DNA from: CAWUIO01 sp963922455
GTDB taxonomy: Bacteria > Bacteroidota > Bacteroidia > Cytophagales > Microscillaceae
DNA length: 64,000 nucleotides
Reading direction: 5' to 3'
Assembly: GCA_963922455.1 (NCBI GenBank)
Contig: CAWUIO010000012.1
Span: 1-64,000, forward strand
Of this stretch, positions 46,125-57,120 are shown piece after piece. The translations under genes and the position numbers were made by a program. The stretch's first letter is position 1. Every line of letters begins with the position of its first letter. The notes under the pieces were generated by a model, which was not told the origin of the DNA, did not search any database, and was given only the letters and a program-made list of their open reading frames with translations.

Positions 46125-46245
46125 AAAACCCAATGAAAAATTAATGCTTTTTTTGTAAGACGCCTGACAAAAATTTAAGCCAGATAAGGACAAATTGTTG
46201 GAGCAAATCAAAATTCTTTTCACCAAGACCTAAAATACGAACTAC

Positions 46246-46740
46246 ATGATATTTTCCTTGATTGCTGCCATTGGCGAAAACCGGGAACTAGGCCTAGACA
46301 ATCGCTTACCCTGGCATTTGCCAGCAGACACGGCTTACTTTAAACAGATGATCCTGGACAAACCGGTGATGATGGGGCGATTGAGCTACCAAAATGTAGA
46401 TGCCCAATTCTCGACATATAAGAATGTTATACTGAGCCGGAGTAGCCAACTCGAATTAGAAGAAGGCTTTTATCAAGCGTATAATCTCGAGGAAGCTTTG
46501 GAATTATTGAAAGATGAAAACGAGGTATTTGTACTAGGGGGAGCTTCCCTTTATGAGAAAACCCTTCCCATTGCGAATTATTTGTATCTAACCCACATCC
46601 GGGCAGCATTTAAGGCAGACAGTTTTTTTCCAGAAATCCCTTGGGAAGATTGGGAGCAGCTTCAGGCAAAAGACTATTCTCCTGACCAAGAAAACCGCTT
46701 TTCGTATACTTTTGCCAAGTATACGCGCCTAAAAGCTTGA
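46246..46740 (+). CDS. folA: Dihydrofolate reductase
   Basis: A 164-residue cytoplasmic enzyme that reduces dihydrofolate with NADPH. LDNRLPWHLPADTAYFK includes the acidic active-site residue (D of PAD), PVMMGRLSYQ is the NADPH-binding block and FVLGGASLYEKTLP is the second conserved block. Its length is typical. It lies alone between repeat copy 11 and the kelch gene. No trimethoprim-resistance change can be judged from the sequence alone. Confidence 0.95.
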   Translation: MIFSLIAAIGENRELGLDNRLPWHLPADTAYFKQMILDKPVMMGRLSYQNVDAQFSTYKNVILSRSSQLELEEGFYQAYNLEEALELLKDENEVFVLGGASLYEKTLPIANYLYLTHIRAAFKADSFFPEIPWEDWEQLQAKDYSPDQENRFSYTFAKYTRLKA

Positions 46741-46946
46741 AAACTTACATTGTAAATTTTCGTCCTAAAAGAAAAGTAAAAAAAACCTGGGACGGACGGC
46801 ATAATTTCTGATATTTGTATGTGGGATCAATCGAGGCCCATTTCAACAAAAATCTTCTTCTTCTCCAGTCTACATTGTCCTATTGAAAATTTATTTCAGT
46901 GAGGTGGTCTATAATCTCAATTTAAAAATAACAAAACAACAGTATA

Positions 46947-49900
46947 ATGATCTTCGGAATCAAATTACATCTTAACGATTATCTTAGAATCGCGCTGGTG
47001 TTCCTATGTATAGTCGCGATTTATCCCGATTCAAAGGCTCAGGTTTGTGAAGGAGAATGGTTCGTCCAAGAAGACCAAGCAGCGCGCGGTGATTGGAAAA
47101 GACACGAGTCGGGCTTTGTAGAATTGAATGGAAAATTCTACCTTTTAGGAGGGCGGGGAAACAAAGAAATCGCCGTTTACGACCCACAATCCAAAATCTG
47201 GTCGCGCACCCATACCCTTCTCAATAACATCCATCACTTTCAGGCTCTAGCCTATGACAACAAAATATACATCATGGGTGCTTTAACGGATAATTTTCCC
47301 AATGAAGATCCGTATCCCAATATCCTCATTTACGACCCAGTTCAAAACACCTTGACTGATGGGCCAGAAGTTCCAGAAGCCCGGCGCCGGGGTTCCTCGG
47401 GAGTGGTCTTGTATCAAGATAAATTTTATATCGTTGGCGGTAACCGCAATGGCCACCGCTCCAAAATGGAAGATGGTACTACCCCAGCCCACGTATCTTG
47501 GTTTGATTGCTATGATCCAGTGAATGATACTTGGGAGATCTTAGCGGATGCTCCCCACGCTCGGGATCATTTTCATGCGGCAGTTTTTCAAGATAAAATG
47601 TTTGTAGCTGGCGGTAGACGTTCTAGCCAAGATATCCCCTCGGTGGGTAGTGCTGGTGACACCGAAGTGGCAGTAGATGTATATGATTTTACGAATAACC
47701 GTTGGCTGGTTGCTGGCGAAAACCCCTCCGATTTACCAAGCCCCCGGGCGGGAGCCTCCAATGCCATTTTAGGGAACGAACTCTTGGTAATTGGTGGCGA
47801 AACTACTGACAATTTGGAATCCTTGCTCCGGGTAGAAGCCCTCGACCTTGATCTGGGTACTTGGCGTAGATTGGACGACCTAAATACAGGGCGGCACGGT
47901 ACGCAGGCCATCGTTTACCAAGGTGATGTGTACTTGGCAGCCGGCTCTGAACAACCTGGCAATGATGAAATTACAAACCAAGAAGATTTTATGGAGGCTT
48001 ATTCGTGTGATGGCCCTCTCTACCAATGGCAAAATAAAACGAATAGCTTTTCAACGCACTTGGAAGGTCCCGCCGTACAAGTAGAGGATAAAATCTATGT
48101 TTTTGGAGGCTTCGTCGATGCCCTTGCGGCCAGTAATATCTGTGAATACTACGATGCATCCACTGATACGTGGACCCAACTCCCTAATATGTTGGATGCC
48201 GTTACCCACCTAGGAGCCGTGCGCATAGGAGATGAAATTTGGTTACCTGGGGGCTTTGATTCTGGTGAATCTGCCTTGAGTACAGTTCAGATATTTAATA
48301 TGACGAGCCAAACTTGGCGATATGGCCCCGAACTTCCTGAGCCATTTGCTTCTAATGGCGTAGCCCGACTAGGCAATCAGGTACACGTATTTGGTGGTTT
48401 GCAATTCAACCGTATCGATGCGAATACCAATCACTACTTTTATGATTTGGATTATCCGGAATTAGGTTGGCAACGGGCCGCTCCCTTCACCAACGGTCGT
48501 AACCATTTCTCTACGGTTACACAAAGAGGAAAAATTTACGCCATAGGGGGGGCTACCGGGCACGATATCCCACCTGTTCCCGAAGACCTGCCCACAGTAA
48601 CTGTTTACGATCCGGTAAGCGACTCTTGGACCACCTTAGCCGACCTGCCAGCAAGTCGCTCCCATAATGATCCGGGTTCTTTTATTACCCCAGATGGCCG
48701 CATCATCACTGTGGGCGGGCGCTCCTTTTTTGGCGTAACTAGTGGGGATGCCAAGCTCACAATGGAAGAAATAACCATCTATGATCCCATTAGCAATACG
48801 TGGATGGAATTCGGTGTACAAGAAGCGCGTAGATTAGCTCCATTTGCTCGTTTAGTAGGCAATGAAATGTTTATCGGAAGTGGTGGAACCCGGTGGGACA
48901 CCCCAACCTCAGAGCTTAAATGTACCAAAGTGAATTTCTCAGAAATAAAAGAGCTTGGCTTTTCTGCCAAAGCTACGTCTTTTCAGCTGAACATAGGCGA
49001 AACGGCAGACCTAACGGCTTTGCTTTGGACTTTATACGGAGAAACTACCGTAACTCTCGATATTCAGAGTGGAGCCGAGTGGTTATCCTTAAATAACCCG
49101 CCTGCCTCAGCGATTTCAGAGGGAGTGCCGGTGTATGCTACTATTCAAACCCAAAATGTAAGTTCTGGAACCTATCAAGCTGTCTTGGTAGCTAGTGCCC
49201 CTGGCTTCACCTCGGCTACTTTGCAAATTGACTTGGTCCTTGAAAACCCCAATCAAATTGGTTCCAGTGCCTGGTTGGAAGCCGAGTGTGCCCAAATAGG
49301 CTCAAATTGGATGGAAGAAAGTTCTGCTGATGCCTCCAAAGGGAATTATGTAGTTTACCGAGGAGCTAGCAATAGTATAAACCGGGCGCCAGAAGACATC
49401 CCAGAGAATTATGTACGCTTCCCCCTTGATATGTCTGAGGGAGGGGTGTATCATATTTTTGCCCGCTACAAGGCTTTTGATCACTCACAAAACTCATTCT
49501 GGGTGAGGCTTAATGATGGAGAATGGATCAAATGGTGGCAAGGCTTGGATCCTTCCACCGAATTTCGTTGGGCAAAAATCGCCGCTACCACTTTTACCCT
49601 ACTAAGCGGTAACAATACCCTGGATATTGCTTACAGAGAAAAAGGGGCCCAACTGGATAAAATTTACGTAGACCAAACTGGGCAGCAACCCACTGACCTA
49701 GGTACTGAGGGCAGTAATTGTACCAACCCAAGCCCAAACCTACCTCCTCAGCTAACCTTAGTCCCTGACCTTCAAAGCGAAGAAGGCTCTGAAATATCAA
49801 ACCTAAGCATAGTAAGTGCCCTGGACAATGAAAATGACGTCTTAATATACAATGCCACAGGGCTGCCAGAAGGACTTAGTATGTCTCAAACTACTGGTTT

Positions 49901-52172
49901 GGTAAGTGGGATCATTTCGGCCAACCCGGGCAATTATGAAGTATATCTGAGTGTAACCGATAATGTTAACCCGCCTGTACTCGATACATTGAATTGGGAG
50001 ATAAGGGCATTACCAGTTAATCTATCTCCTCAATTAACCGTGGTTTTAAATCCACAGACCGAAACAGGCACAACGATTACCGGCCTGGCCATTGTCAGTG
50101 CTCAGGATAATGAAAATGATGCCTTACAGTACAGTGCTGAAGGACTCCCCGCATCATTAAATATGGATCCGGCCAGCGGTTTAGTAAGTGGCAACCTGAG
50201 CGCAAACCCGGGTATATACGAAGTGACAGTAAACGTTAGCGACAATACAAATCCAGCGGTAAGTACCTTGGTAAACTGGGAGGTGACTTCTGTACCGGTC
50301 AATCAAGCCCCCCAAGTTAGTGTTGCCTTAAACCCGCAAACTGAAGAAGGCGCTACCGTGAGTGACTTGGCCATCGTTAATGCCCAGGATACTGAAAATG
50401 ACCCCTTAACGTATGATGCATTGGGCCTTCCCCAAGGTTTAATGATGGATAAGGCTAGTGGTTTGGTAAGTGGAACCTTAAATGCCACTCCTGGAATGTA
50501 TGACGTTACGGTGCAGGTTACTGATAGTATCAATGCCGCCGTTAGTGTTAGCGTAAATTGGGAAATAACGGCCAGGCCCGTCCCCGAAAAATTCTTTATT
50601 AGCCTAGAAGCAGAATGTGCCGAACAAGGAAGTAACTGGACCAAAGAAAGCTCGCCCGATGCATCAGAAGGTGAATTTATAGTCTTTTTGGCCGATGACT
50701 TGAGCAATAAAAGAGCGCAACCTCAGGATGTAAGCCCCGAAAGTATCCTACGCTTTCCTTTTGAAGTAACCCATACAGATAATTATGAAGTTTTTGCCCG
50801 CCTTTCTGCCCCAGATGCCGGAGGGGACTCCTATTGGATACGTTTTGACGAAAGTGGCCCTTGGCACTATGTATACTGTTTCCAAATCATTGGCAAAGGT
50901 TTCCGTTGGTTGAAAATTACATCTTCAACCATTAGTAGCCCGGTAAGCTTAGAAGCAGGAAGTCACGTGATGGAAATCCTGTACCGTGAAAACGGAACGC
51001 TCCTGGATAAATTTATGCTACGTCGGGATGGCTTAACTCCACAGGGTATGGGAGAAGTTGCCGAAAATACTTGCCAAAGTACCAATGAAGCGCCAGTGGC
51101 ACTTGCCCAATCTGACGTGAATCAAGGCTTAGCTCCTTTATCAGTTAATTTAGATGCTTCCGGATCAACCGATGATAAAGGAATTGTGTCTTATGAGTGG
51201 TCATGGATGGAAGGAGATGAGTCTCGTACAGCCCAAGGGGTACAAACCCAAGTTAGTTTCCCTGAAGGGACTTACCAAGTAAGCTTGACGGTACGTGATG
51301 AAGAGGGCTTAGAAAGTCAAAGCTCACTCTTAATAATTTCTGAGGGCCCAGTCATGACCCAGTCTCCTATACGGATTAATGCCGGAGGACCGGAGCTTGA
51401 TGCCAACGGTCTTACATTCATCGCTGACAATTATTTCTCTGTTAATACCAAATCGTTTACCATTAAAGATCTTAGTGCTGATATTTTGAATACAGATGCT
51501 GATGCCCTGTACCAAACAGAAAGAAGTAGTATTAATGATTTGGAAGAATTTACTTACAACATTCCAGTAGAAAACGGTAGCTACCTGGTTAGGGTCCACT
51601 TAGCTGAGATTTACTGGGGAGCCCCCACAGCGGGACCGGGCGGAGCCAACCGTAGAGTACTTAGTGCTACTCTGGAAGGACAAGCAATGCCTGGGCTTAC
51701 AGACCTAGATTTAAATGCCCAAGTAGGTCCCATCACAGCCTTGATCGTAGAACAAGAAGTGGAAGTTAGCGATCAATCCATGGACATTGCTTTCTCGGCT
51801 TCTGTAAATCAAGCAAAGGTTTCTGCTATTGAACTGATTCCTAATGCAAATGCTCAAATGAGCTCACTTGCTAATCAGAATAACGCGCCTCAATCAGAAA
51901 GCGAAGTAATTTACATTAAGCGAGTGTATGAAAATCCGCTGATAGCAGGGCAAGATTTACATGTGGAGCTTAGTTCTCCTTATAATGGAGATATCCAATT
52001 TGATATTTATTCGGAAAATGGACTTCATGTAGCCAGTGGTTTAAAATTGCTTAGCAATGAATCACTCCTACAACTAGATCTATCCAACCTTGATCTGAAA
52101 ATGGGTATTTATTATCTATATGTGCAAGGGGTAGGCATAAAAAATGAAGCCCAACGATTAATAAAAAATTAA
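46947..52172 (+). CDS. Giant secreted kelch / carbohydrate-binding protein with T9SS signal (copy 1)
   Basis: A 1741-residue protein with a signal peptide (ending SKAQ). In order: kelch repeats at about 40-345 and again at about 360-650 (for example YVFGGFVDALAASN), a BACON-like domain (660-765), a CBM6/35-like domain beginning WLEAECAQIGSNW (772-925), three tandem putative Ig domains (928-1215), a second CBM-like domain (EAECAEQGSNW, 1215-1375), a PKD domain (1379-1470), a malectin-like domain (INAGGPELDANG, 1472-1640), and a T9SS type A sorting domain (1660-1741, ending GVGIKNEAQRLIKN). It probably is a cell-surface or secreted adhesin or polysaccharide-binding protein. No catalytic domain is seen. 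Confidence 0.85.
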   Translation: MIFGIKLHLNDYLRIALVFLCIVAIYPDSKAQVCEGEWFVQEDQAARGDWKRHESGFVELNGKFYLLGGRGNKEIAVYDPQSKIWSRTHTLLNNIHHFQALAYDNKIYIMGALTDNFPNEDPYPNILIYDPVQNTLTDGPEVPEARRRGSSGVVLYQDKFYIVGGNRNGHRSKMEDGTTPAHVSWFDCYDPVNDTWEILADAPHARDHFHAAVFQDKMFVAGGRRSSQDIPSVGSAGDTEVAVDVYDFTNNRWLVAGENPSDLPSPRAGASNAILGNELLVIGGETTDNLESLLRVEALDLDLGTWRRLDDLNTGRHGTQAIVYQGDVYLAAGSEQPGNDEITNQEDFMEAYSCDGPLYQWQNKTNSFSTHLEGPAVQVEDKIYVFGGFVDALAASNICEYYDASTDTWTQLPNMLDAVTHLGAVRIGDEIWLPGGFDSGESALSTVQIFNMTSQTWRYGPELPEPFASNGVARLGNQVHVFGGLQFNRIDANTNHYFYDLDYPELGWQRAAPFTNGRNHFSTVTQRGKIYAIGGATGHDIPPVPEDLPTVTVYDPVSDSWTTLADLPASRSHNDPGSFITPDGRIITVGGRSFFGVTSGDAKLTMEEITIYDPISNTWMEFGVQEARRLAPFARLVGNEMFIGSGGTRWDTPTSELKCTKVNFSEIKELGFSAKATSFQLNIGETADLTALLWTLYGETTVTLDIQSGAEWLSLNNPPASAISEGVPVYATIQTQNVSSGTYQAVLVASAPGFTSATLQIDLVLENPNQIGSSAWLEAECAQIGSNWMEESSADASKGNYVVYRGASNSINRAPEDIPENYVRFPLDMSEGGVYHIFARYKAFDHSQNSFWVRLNDGEWIKWWQGLDPSTEFRWAKIAATTFTLLSGNNTLDIAYREKGAQLDKIYVDQTGQQPTDLGTEGSNCTNPSPNLPPQLTLVPDLQSEEGSEISNLSIVSALDNENDVLIYNATGLPEGLSMSQTTGLVSGIISANPGNYEVYLSVTDNVNPPVLDTLNWEIRALPVNLSPQLTVVLNPQTETGTTITGLAIVSAQDNENDALQYSAEGLPASLNMDPASGLVSGNLSANPGIYEVTVNVSDNTNPAVSTLVNWEVTSVPVNQAPQVSVALNPQTEEGATVSDLAIVNAQDTENDPLTYDALGLPQGLMMDKASGLVSGTLNATPGMYDVTVQVTDSINAAVSVSVNWEITARPVPEKFFISLEAECAEQGSNWTKESSPDASEGEFIVFLADDLSNKRAQPQDVSPESILRFPFEVTHTDNYEVFARLSAPDAGGDSYWIRFDESGPWHYVYCFQIIGKGFRWLKITSSTISSPVSLEAGSHVMEILYRENGTLLDKFMLRRDGLTPQGMGEVAENTCQSTNEAPVALAQSDVNQGLAPLSVNLDASGSTDDKGIVSYEWSWMEGDESRTAQGVQTQVSFPEGTYQVSLTVRDEEGLESQSSLLIISEGPVMTQSPIRINAGGPELDANGLTFIADNYFSVNTKSFTIKDLSADILNTDADALYQTERSSINDLEEFTYNIPVENGSYLVRVHLAEIYWGAPTAGPGGANRRVLSATLEGQAMPGLTDLDLNAQVGPITALIVEQEVEVSDQSMDIAFSASVNQAKVSAIELIPNANAQMSSLANQNNAPQSESEVIYIKRVYENPLIAGQDLHVELSSPYNGDIQFDIYSENGLHVASGLKLLSNESLLQLDLSNLDLKMGIYYLYVQGVGIKNEAQRLIKN

Positions 52173-52256
52173 AAACGTATTCACCAGTTTACCCAAGGCC
52201 CAGTCACTTGAATGGGCCTATACGATAAGCCTCTGGCTATAATTATTGAAATAACT

Positions 52257-55200
52257 ATGATCAACAAGATTACAGGTATAAGAAAATGTTTATCTCTTCG
52301 TCAGATATTCATCATAACTACAATTTTAGGATGCATAGCTTTGGTATCTTTTGGCTTTCATCCTAAAAAATATGTCCCTGAAACCAACATAGGTACTTGG
52401 AATACACTATTAAAACCCATCCTCGCAGAAATTAACTTTTATTTCCCAGAGGATACTTCCAAGATCAAAGAAAAAATGGAAAGCCCTAAGGCTTCTATTC
52501 AAAACTATTTGGAGCCTACTCCTTATACAGAGAAGCCACCCTTCCAGATTGAAGTACTCGAGGATTTCAATTGGATAGATTTAGCACCTAGCTATTTTAC
52601 CCATTTGGAAGGCCAATGTATAACTCACAATGGATTATTTTATTCATTCGGGGGTATTACCGACAGCTTTGACTGGAATGCCGATGGTAACTTTGAGCTT
52701 TCTACCACCGGAAAAAGCGAAGTGTATAATCCTATAAACAATGAGTGGACTGTATTGCCCGATATGCCCTTGGGAGTAAGCCACGTAGGGATTGCCCGTA
52801 TTGGTGATGACATATGGATTCCTGGTGGTTTTACGACAGACCGTAGACCTACTGATATAGTACAAATTTTTAATACGAAAACGCAAACTTGGCGTTTAGG
52901 CCCTTCACTGCCTGAACTTATTGCATCCAATGGAGTTGCTCGGCTGGGCAAACAAATCCACTTGTTTGGTGGCTTGGAAAAGGATAGGGCTACCGATATT
53001 CCTCGCCATTATGTTTGGGACACTGAAAACCCACAGGCAGGCTGGCAACAAGCTGCCCCGCTTGATCTGCCTCGTAACCATTTTAGCGCAGTTACCGTCG
53101 GAGGTAGAATTTATGCCGTGGGGGGAGCCTTTGGACACGATATCCCACCCGTACCCGAAGATGTAATGTTTGTACACGCCTATGACCCCTACCTTGATTT
53201 ATGGACCAAAAAAGCTGATTTACCAGCTCGCCGTTCACACAATGACCCTGGGACTTTTGCCACCAGTGATGGCAAAATTGTAACCGTAGGGGGGCGGTCA
53301 TTTTTTGGGGTTACCGATGGGAATGCCAAACTGACCATGGAAGAAGTTACTATTTACGACCCAGAATTGAATTTTTGGCAAGAGTTAGGCACCCAAGAAT
53401 TAAGACGGTTGGCTCCTAACGCTCGGGTGATAAATGATGAACTTTATGTAGGTAATGGGGGGGCTAGATGGGATATACCCCTCAGCGAATTGAAAAAAAC
53501 CGCGTTTGAGCGGCCCAAACGAACTGAGCTAGGGTTTTGGCCATCAAAAATAGAAATTGAGCTTGCTCCTAACGAAAATCACAATCTTAAAACCCTGCTT
53601 TGGACATATTTTGGGAACACACCCTTCTTCCTCAACGAAACGGCCATGCCCAATTGGATTGAGGCCTCTTTTAGTCATCAAAGCACGGATAATTTTGGGG
53701 TCCCCATCGAGTTGTTTATGAACACCGGCGATTTACAACCTGGATCGTATGAAGCTCAATTAAGTGCTACAGCTCCTGGCTATGCATCTGCTCAGCTGGA
53801 TATTGTACTAAATGTGGTTCCCCCAGAACAAAAAAATAATGAAATTTGGTTGGAAGCCGAGTGTGCCCAAGTAGGAAGCAATTGGATCATCGAGAAGGAT
53901 GTAACTGCCTCTAATGGGGAGTATGTATATGTGAAAGATTTGAAAAGTATTGGAGCCCCACCCACCGATCTACCCGAAAACCGGGTACGCTTCGAATTTA
54001 ATAACGAGGTAGCCGGAAATTATACCTTACAAGCCCGTATCCTGGCCGCATCCTCTGCAGCCAATTCCTATTGGGCTCGCCTCAATGAAGGCCCCTGGAT
54101 ACAATGGTGGTCTGGAATTGAAATCGGAGATAAATTCCGTTGGTTTACTTTGCCCAATGCCAACCTAAGCCTGATGGAAGGAATCAATACCATTGACTTC
54201 GCATACCGTGAGCCTACAACCCTACTCGATAAAATTGTTCTTTCCCGTGAGCCTCTCACAGTAAAGGGTTTGGGAGCTACCGACAAAGGCTGTTTCAGGT
54301 CTACAAGAAGCCAATCAAGCCTTCCGAAAGCCCTCATAGAAACCAACCTCAACAGTGGTACCGCCCCTCTTGAGCTTAACCTCAATGCCTTTAAGTCTAC
54401 GGCTCCCAACGGACAAATAGTAAGCTACAGTTGGGAATGGGTATTTAACGGAGATATTATTAAAATATCTGGCCCCGAATTAAATCTGAATTTTTCTCAG
54501 GAGGGCACCTATACGATCGTATTGAGGGTAGAAGATGAGTCTGGAACCCAGTCCAGCGATATGGTACAAATACGGGTTTTAAAACCAGGAACCCTAGAAG
54601 AAGAAATCATTCTAGAAGCTGAATGCGCCGAGTGGAATGGGGAAATTTGGGAACTGGAGCCCTCCAATCTAGCTTCCGGAGGATTTTCCATGGTGCCCAA
54701 AACAGCCAAGAGCTTGTTTCCTGCCCCACCTGACCTGCCAGAAAACCGAATTAGATTTCAGATGGACCTGCCCCAAGCTGGAACCTATTATGGATTTGCC
54801 CGCATTTTGGCGCCAAGCTCCCAAAATGACTCCTATTGGATCCGAGTGGACGAGGGAGAATGGATCCTCTGGTTTGACGGTATAAAAATAGATGATGAAT
54901 TTAGCTGGAATCCCCTAAAAAGTAACCAAGGTGCCAATAAGTTCCAATGGGATGCCGGCCGCCACACCATTGACATTGCTTTCCGGGAACCCGGCGCCCA
55001 ACTGGATAAACTCATCTTGAAAAGTGAAAATGTAAGCCCTAGTGGTTTAGGGCCCAAACCAAGCATTCTTTGCGATTATTCCATAAACCTAGCTCCCAAT
55101 GCCCTGGCGGGACCTGATTTAGAAATAGAAGACCTGGGAGGGGATGGTAAAGAGTTTGTCCAACTAAGTGCGGCAAACTCAAATGACCCAGATGGGACTA

Positions 55201-56615
55201 TCATTGCCTATCGTTGGTTTTTGGGCAATGAACTTATCTCAAACCAAAAAGAGTTTACCTATGAATTTGATCTGGGTGTACAAACGCTCCGTCTGGAAGT
55301 AGAAGATAACAATCAAGCTATCTCCCATACCAATCTAAACATTAACGTGGTTTCTGGCTGTTTGCCACCTCCCACTCCCTGGCTTAGCCTTGATCTAGGG
55401 CCCGTGAGCAAGCCGGGGAACGTTTGCTTCCAAGCTCAAACAAACACCTTCCAAGTCTTGGGATCTGGAAAAGATATTGGGGCCCGAGAAGATGAAGGCC
55501 ACTTGATGTATCAAACCCTAAATTGCGATTTTATCTTTACCGCACGCCTGAACGAATTCATAAACTTCGGTACCAATTCCGAAGCCGGTTTAATGATACG
55601 GAGCGATGATTCACCGCAAGCCGTCAATGCGGCGCTCATGCTCACCCCGCAAAATGTATTAACTTTCCAGTTCCGGGAGACGCCAGGAGCCTTTGCCAGA
55701 AGCCAACCCATAGCCAACATTGCCCCCCCGCAATGGATGCGCCTGCAAAAACAAGCTAGCCTCATCAGCGCTTTCTATTCACCCGATGGACTTACTTGGA
55801 CAAAAATTGCTGAGACTAACCTAGATTTTCCCGAAAACTTCCTGCTCGGCCTAGTGGTAAGCCAGCGTAATGCCGCCAATCAACTCTGTCTAGCCGATTT
55901 TGGGGAAGTAAAAGTAGAAACCTTGCCTTGCAACCCTAGCTCAGAACTCAGTATAAACTTGATTGATGCTACCCATGAAATTGCGGTCACAGAATTGCTA
56001 GATGGAGGCCAATATCCAATTGAATTATTTCCTACGTTTTCTATGGATGTGGTACAGTTTCCCGAAGGCACCCGTAGCATAGCATACGATCTTCAAGGAC
56101 CATTGCCCAACATACGGGTAGAAAACGTGATCCCTTACACACTATTTGGAGACGATCCTGGTGATTATTTTGGCGAAACCCCCTTACCTGGTGATTACCA
56201 ACTGAGAATACAAGTGTATGATTCCGTTCGGGCCGGGGGAAATATGCTACTGGAAGAAAATTATAACTTTGCCTTTGTGACTACGGCCCAGACTACTTCT
56301 AAGAATACCGTGCCGAACCTTCCTCGAACCGATGAGAATCCAGAAGTCAAGCGTTTGATTAATGCCTACGCGAATCCTCTACGGGGTAATAAATTGGTCT
56401 TAGAATTTTCGGGAGCAGTACAAGAGGAAATTAGCCTACAAGTATTTGATCCAAGCGGGCGCTTGTTGTACAATGGCAAAGCGCAAGCCGATGCGGGGCA
56501 ATCCAAAATTAATATAGATTTTAGCGGTGTTAACCTTCCAAGTGGCCAAGTGATGTTACTACTGCGAGGAAAAGGTATTGAGAAAAGAAGCCTCAAATTA
56601 ATGATCTCCCGTTAA
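52257..56615 (+). CDS. Giant secreted kelch / carbohydrate-binding protein with T9SS signal (copy 2)
   Basis: A 1452-residue paralogue of the preceding gene. The ATG at 52257 is preferred; it precedes a hydrophobic signal (IFIITTILGCIALVSFGF). In order: one kelch block (112-418) that matches the second kelch block of copy 1 closely (shared NGVARLG, GHDIPPVPED, GGRSFFGVT), a BACON-like domain, a CBM-like domain (526-678), PKD (688-785), a second CBM-like domain (780-935), PKD (943-1035), a DUF1349-like lectin-fold domain (1035-1225), a beta-sandwich, and a T9SS sorting domain (1366-1452). It lies 84 bp after copy 1 and is followed by a strong terminator. Confidence 0.85.
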   Translation: MINKITGIRKCLSLRQIFIITTILGCIALVSFGFHPKKYVPETNIGTWNTLLKPILAEINFYFPEDTSKIKEKMESPKASIQNYLEPTPYTEKPPFQIEVLEDFNWIDLAPSYFTHLEGQCITHNGLFYSFGGITDSFDWNADGNFELSTTGKSEVYNPINNEWTVLPDMPLGVSHVGIARIGDDIWIPGGFTTDRRPTDIVQIFNTKTQTWRLGPSLPELIASNGVARLGKQIHLFGGLEKDRATDIPRHYVWDTENPQAGWQQAAPLDLPRNHFSAVTVGGRIYAVGGAFGHDIPPVPEDVMFVHAYDPYLDLWTKKADLPARRSHNDPGTFATSDGKIVTVGGRSFFGVTDGNAKLTMEEVTIYDPELNFWQELGTQELRRLAPNARVINDELYVGNGGARWDIPLSELKKTAFERPKRTELGFWPSKIEIELAPNENHNLKTLLWTYFGNTPFFLNETAMPNWIEASFSHQSTDNFGVPIELFMNTGDLQPGSYEAQLSATAPGYASAQLDIVLNVVPPEQKNNEIWLEAECAQVGSNWIIEKDVTASNGEYVYVKDLKSIGAPPTDLPENRVRFEFNNEVAGNYTLQARILAASSAANSYWARLNEGPWIQWWSGIEIGDKFRWFTLPNANLSLMEGINTIDFAYREPTTLLDKIVLSREPLTVKGLGATDKGCFRSTRSQSSLPKALIETNLNSGTAPLELNLNAFKSTAPNGQIVSYSWEWVFNGDIIKISGPELNLNFSQEGTYTIVLRVEDESGTQSSDMVQIRVLKPGTLEEEIILEAECAEWNGEIWELEPSNLASGGFSMVPKTAKSLFPAPPDLPENRIRFQMDLPQAGTYYGFARILAPSSQNDSYWIRVDEGEWILWFDGIKIDDEFSWNPLKSNQGANKFQWDAGRHTIDIAFREPGAQLDKLILKSENVSPSGLGPKPSILCDYSINLAPNALAGPDLEIEDLGGDGKEFVQLSAANSNDPDGTIIAYRWFLGNELISNQKEFTYEFDLGVQTLRLEVEDNNQAISHTNLNINVVSGCLPPPTPWLSLDLGPVSKPGNVCFQAQTNTFQVLGSGKDIGAREDEGHLMYQTLNCDFIFTARLNEFINFGTNSEAGLMIRSDDSPQAVNAALMLTPQNVLTFQFRETPGAFARSQPIANIAPPQWMRLQKQASLISAFYSPDGLTWTKIAETNLDFPENFLLGLVVSQRNAANQLCLADFGEVKVETLPCNPSSELSINLIDATHEIAVTELLDGGQYPIELFPTFSMDVVQFPEGTRSIAYDLQGPLPNIRVENVIPYTLFGDDPGDYFGETPLPGDYQLRIQVYDSVRAGGNMLLEENYNFAFVTTAQTTSKNTVPNLPRTDENPEVKRLINAYANPLRGNKLVLEFSGAVQEEISLQVFDPSGRLLYNGKAQADAGQSKINIDFSGVNLPSGQVMLLLRGKGIEKRSLKLMISR

Positions 56616-56637
56616 AGAAATTTTTCTAGACTTTTTG

Positions 56638-56668
56638 GAGGTGAGTAAATACACTCACCTCTTTTTTT
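56638..56668 (+). terminator. Rho-independent terminator after kelch gene 2
   Basis: Stem GAGGTGAGT / ACTCACCTC with a 6-nt loop, followed by TTTTTTT. It lies about 22 bp after the stop codon and ends the two-gene kelch unit. Confidence 0.92.
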
Positions 56669-56726
56669 GGGCCAAGCTAAGCCTAGACCTTCCCAAAGTA
56701 TGTTTAAAGCATATTTTGCTAAACCC

Positions 56727-56855
56727 GGGGCTTCCCCGCGCCAAAAATTGGGAGCAAGTATATCCCAAAGTGCCAGCGCGGGTCGGGCTCTCGCTACTCG
56801 CCTGCCAACCCACAATCCAGCGGCGGGCTCAAACATGCCGCTCCATCCCTAAGCC
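56727..56855 (-). repeat. Interspersed structured repeat, copy 12
   Basis: Plus-strand reading GGGGCTTCCCCGCGC, variable loop, GCGCGGGTCGGGCT, CTCGCTACTCGCCTGCC, GGCGGGCTCAAACATGCCGC, CATCCCTAAGCC. It is downstream and in the same sense as kelch gene 2, but lies beyond that gene's terminator, 111 bp after the stop codon. Confidence 0.88.
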
Positions 56856-57120
56856 AAGTACTTACCCTTTGACCGAATTGTTTACAAGTAAGTAGGTATA
56901 CGGAAATACTCTACAGAACTGTAAAACATTTACCTCTCTTGTTTTTCTGAGCGATGAGTAGGCAATACGTATGCTCATAGCCTAAGGTAACGTAATCCAT
57001 ATCTATAAAAAAACTCCTTGACCTTTTGCCAAGACAGGGAAATACGGGGCATTTTTGACCTTAATTTGTGTATTATTGTGTATACTTGTTATCAGACAAT
57101 TTGCTCAGATAATCAATCAT

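Noticed and set aside
56612..56895. Short frames over repeat copies, recurring with similar peptides (for example RVGLSLLACQPT and RRVAKARPAL)
   Set aside because: The recurrence comes from the DNA repeat itself. The frames break at different places in different copies and cross the variable loops.
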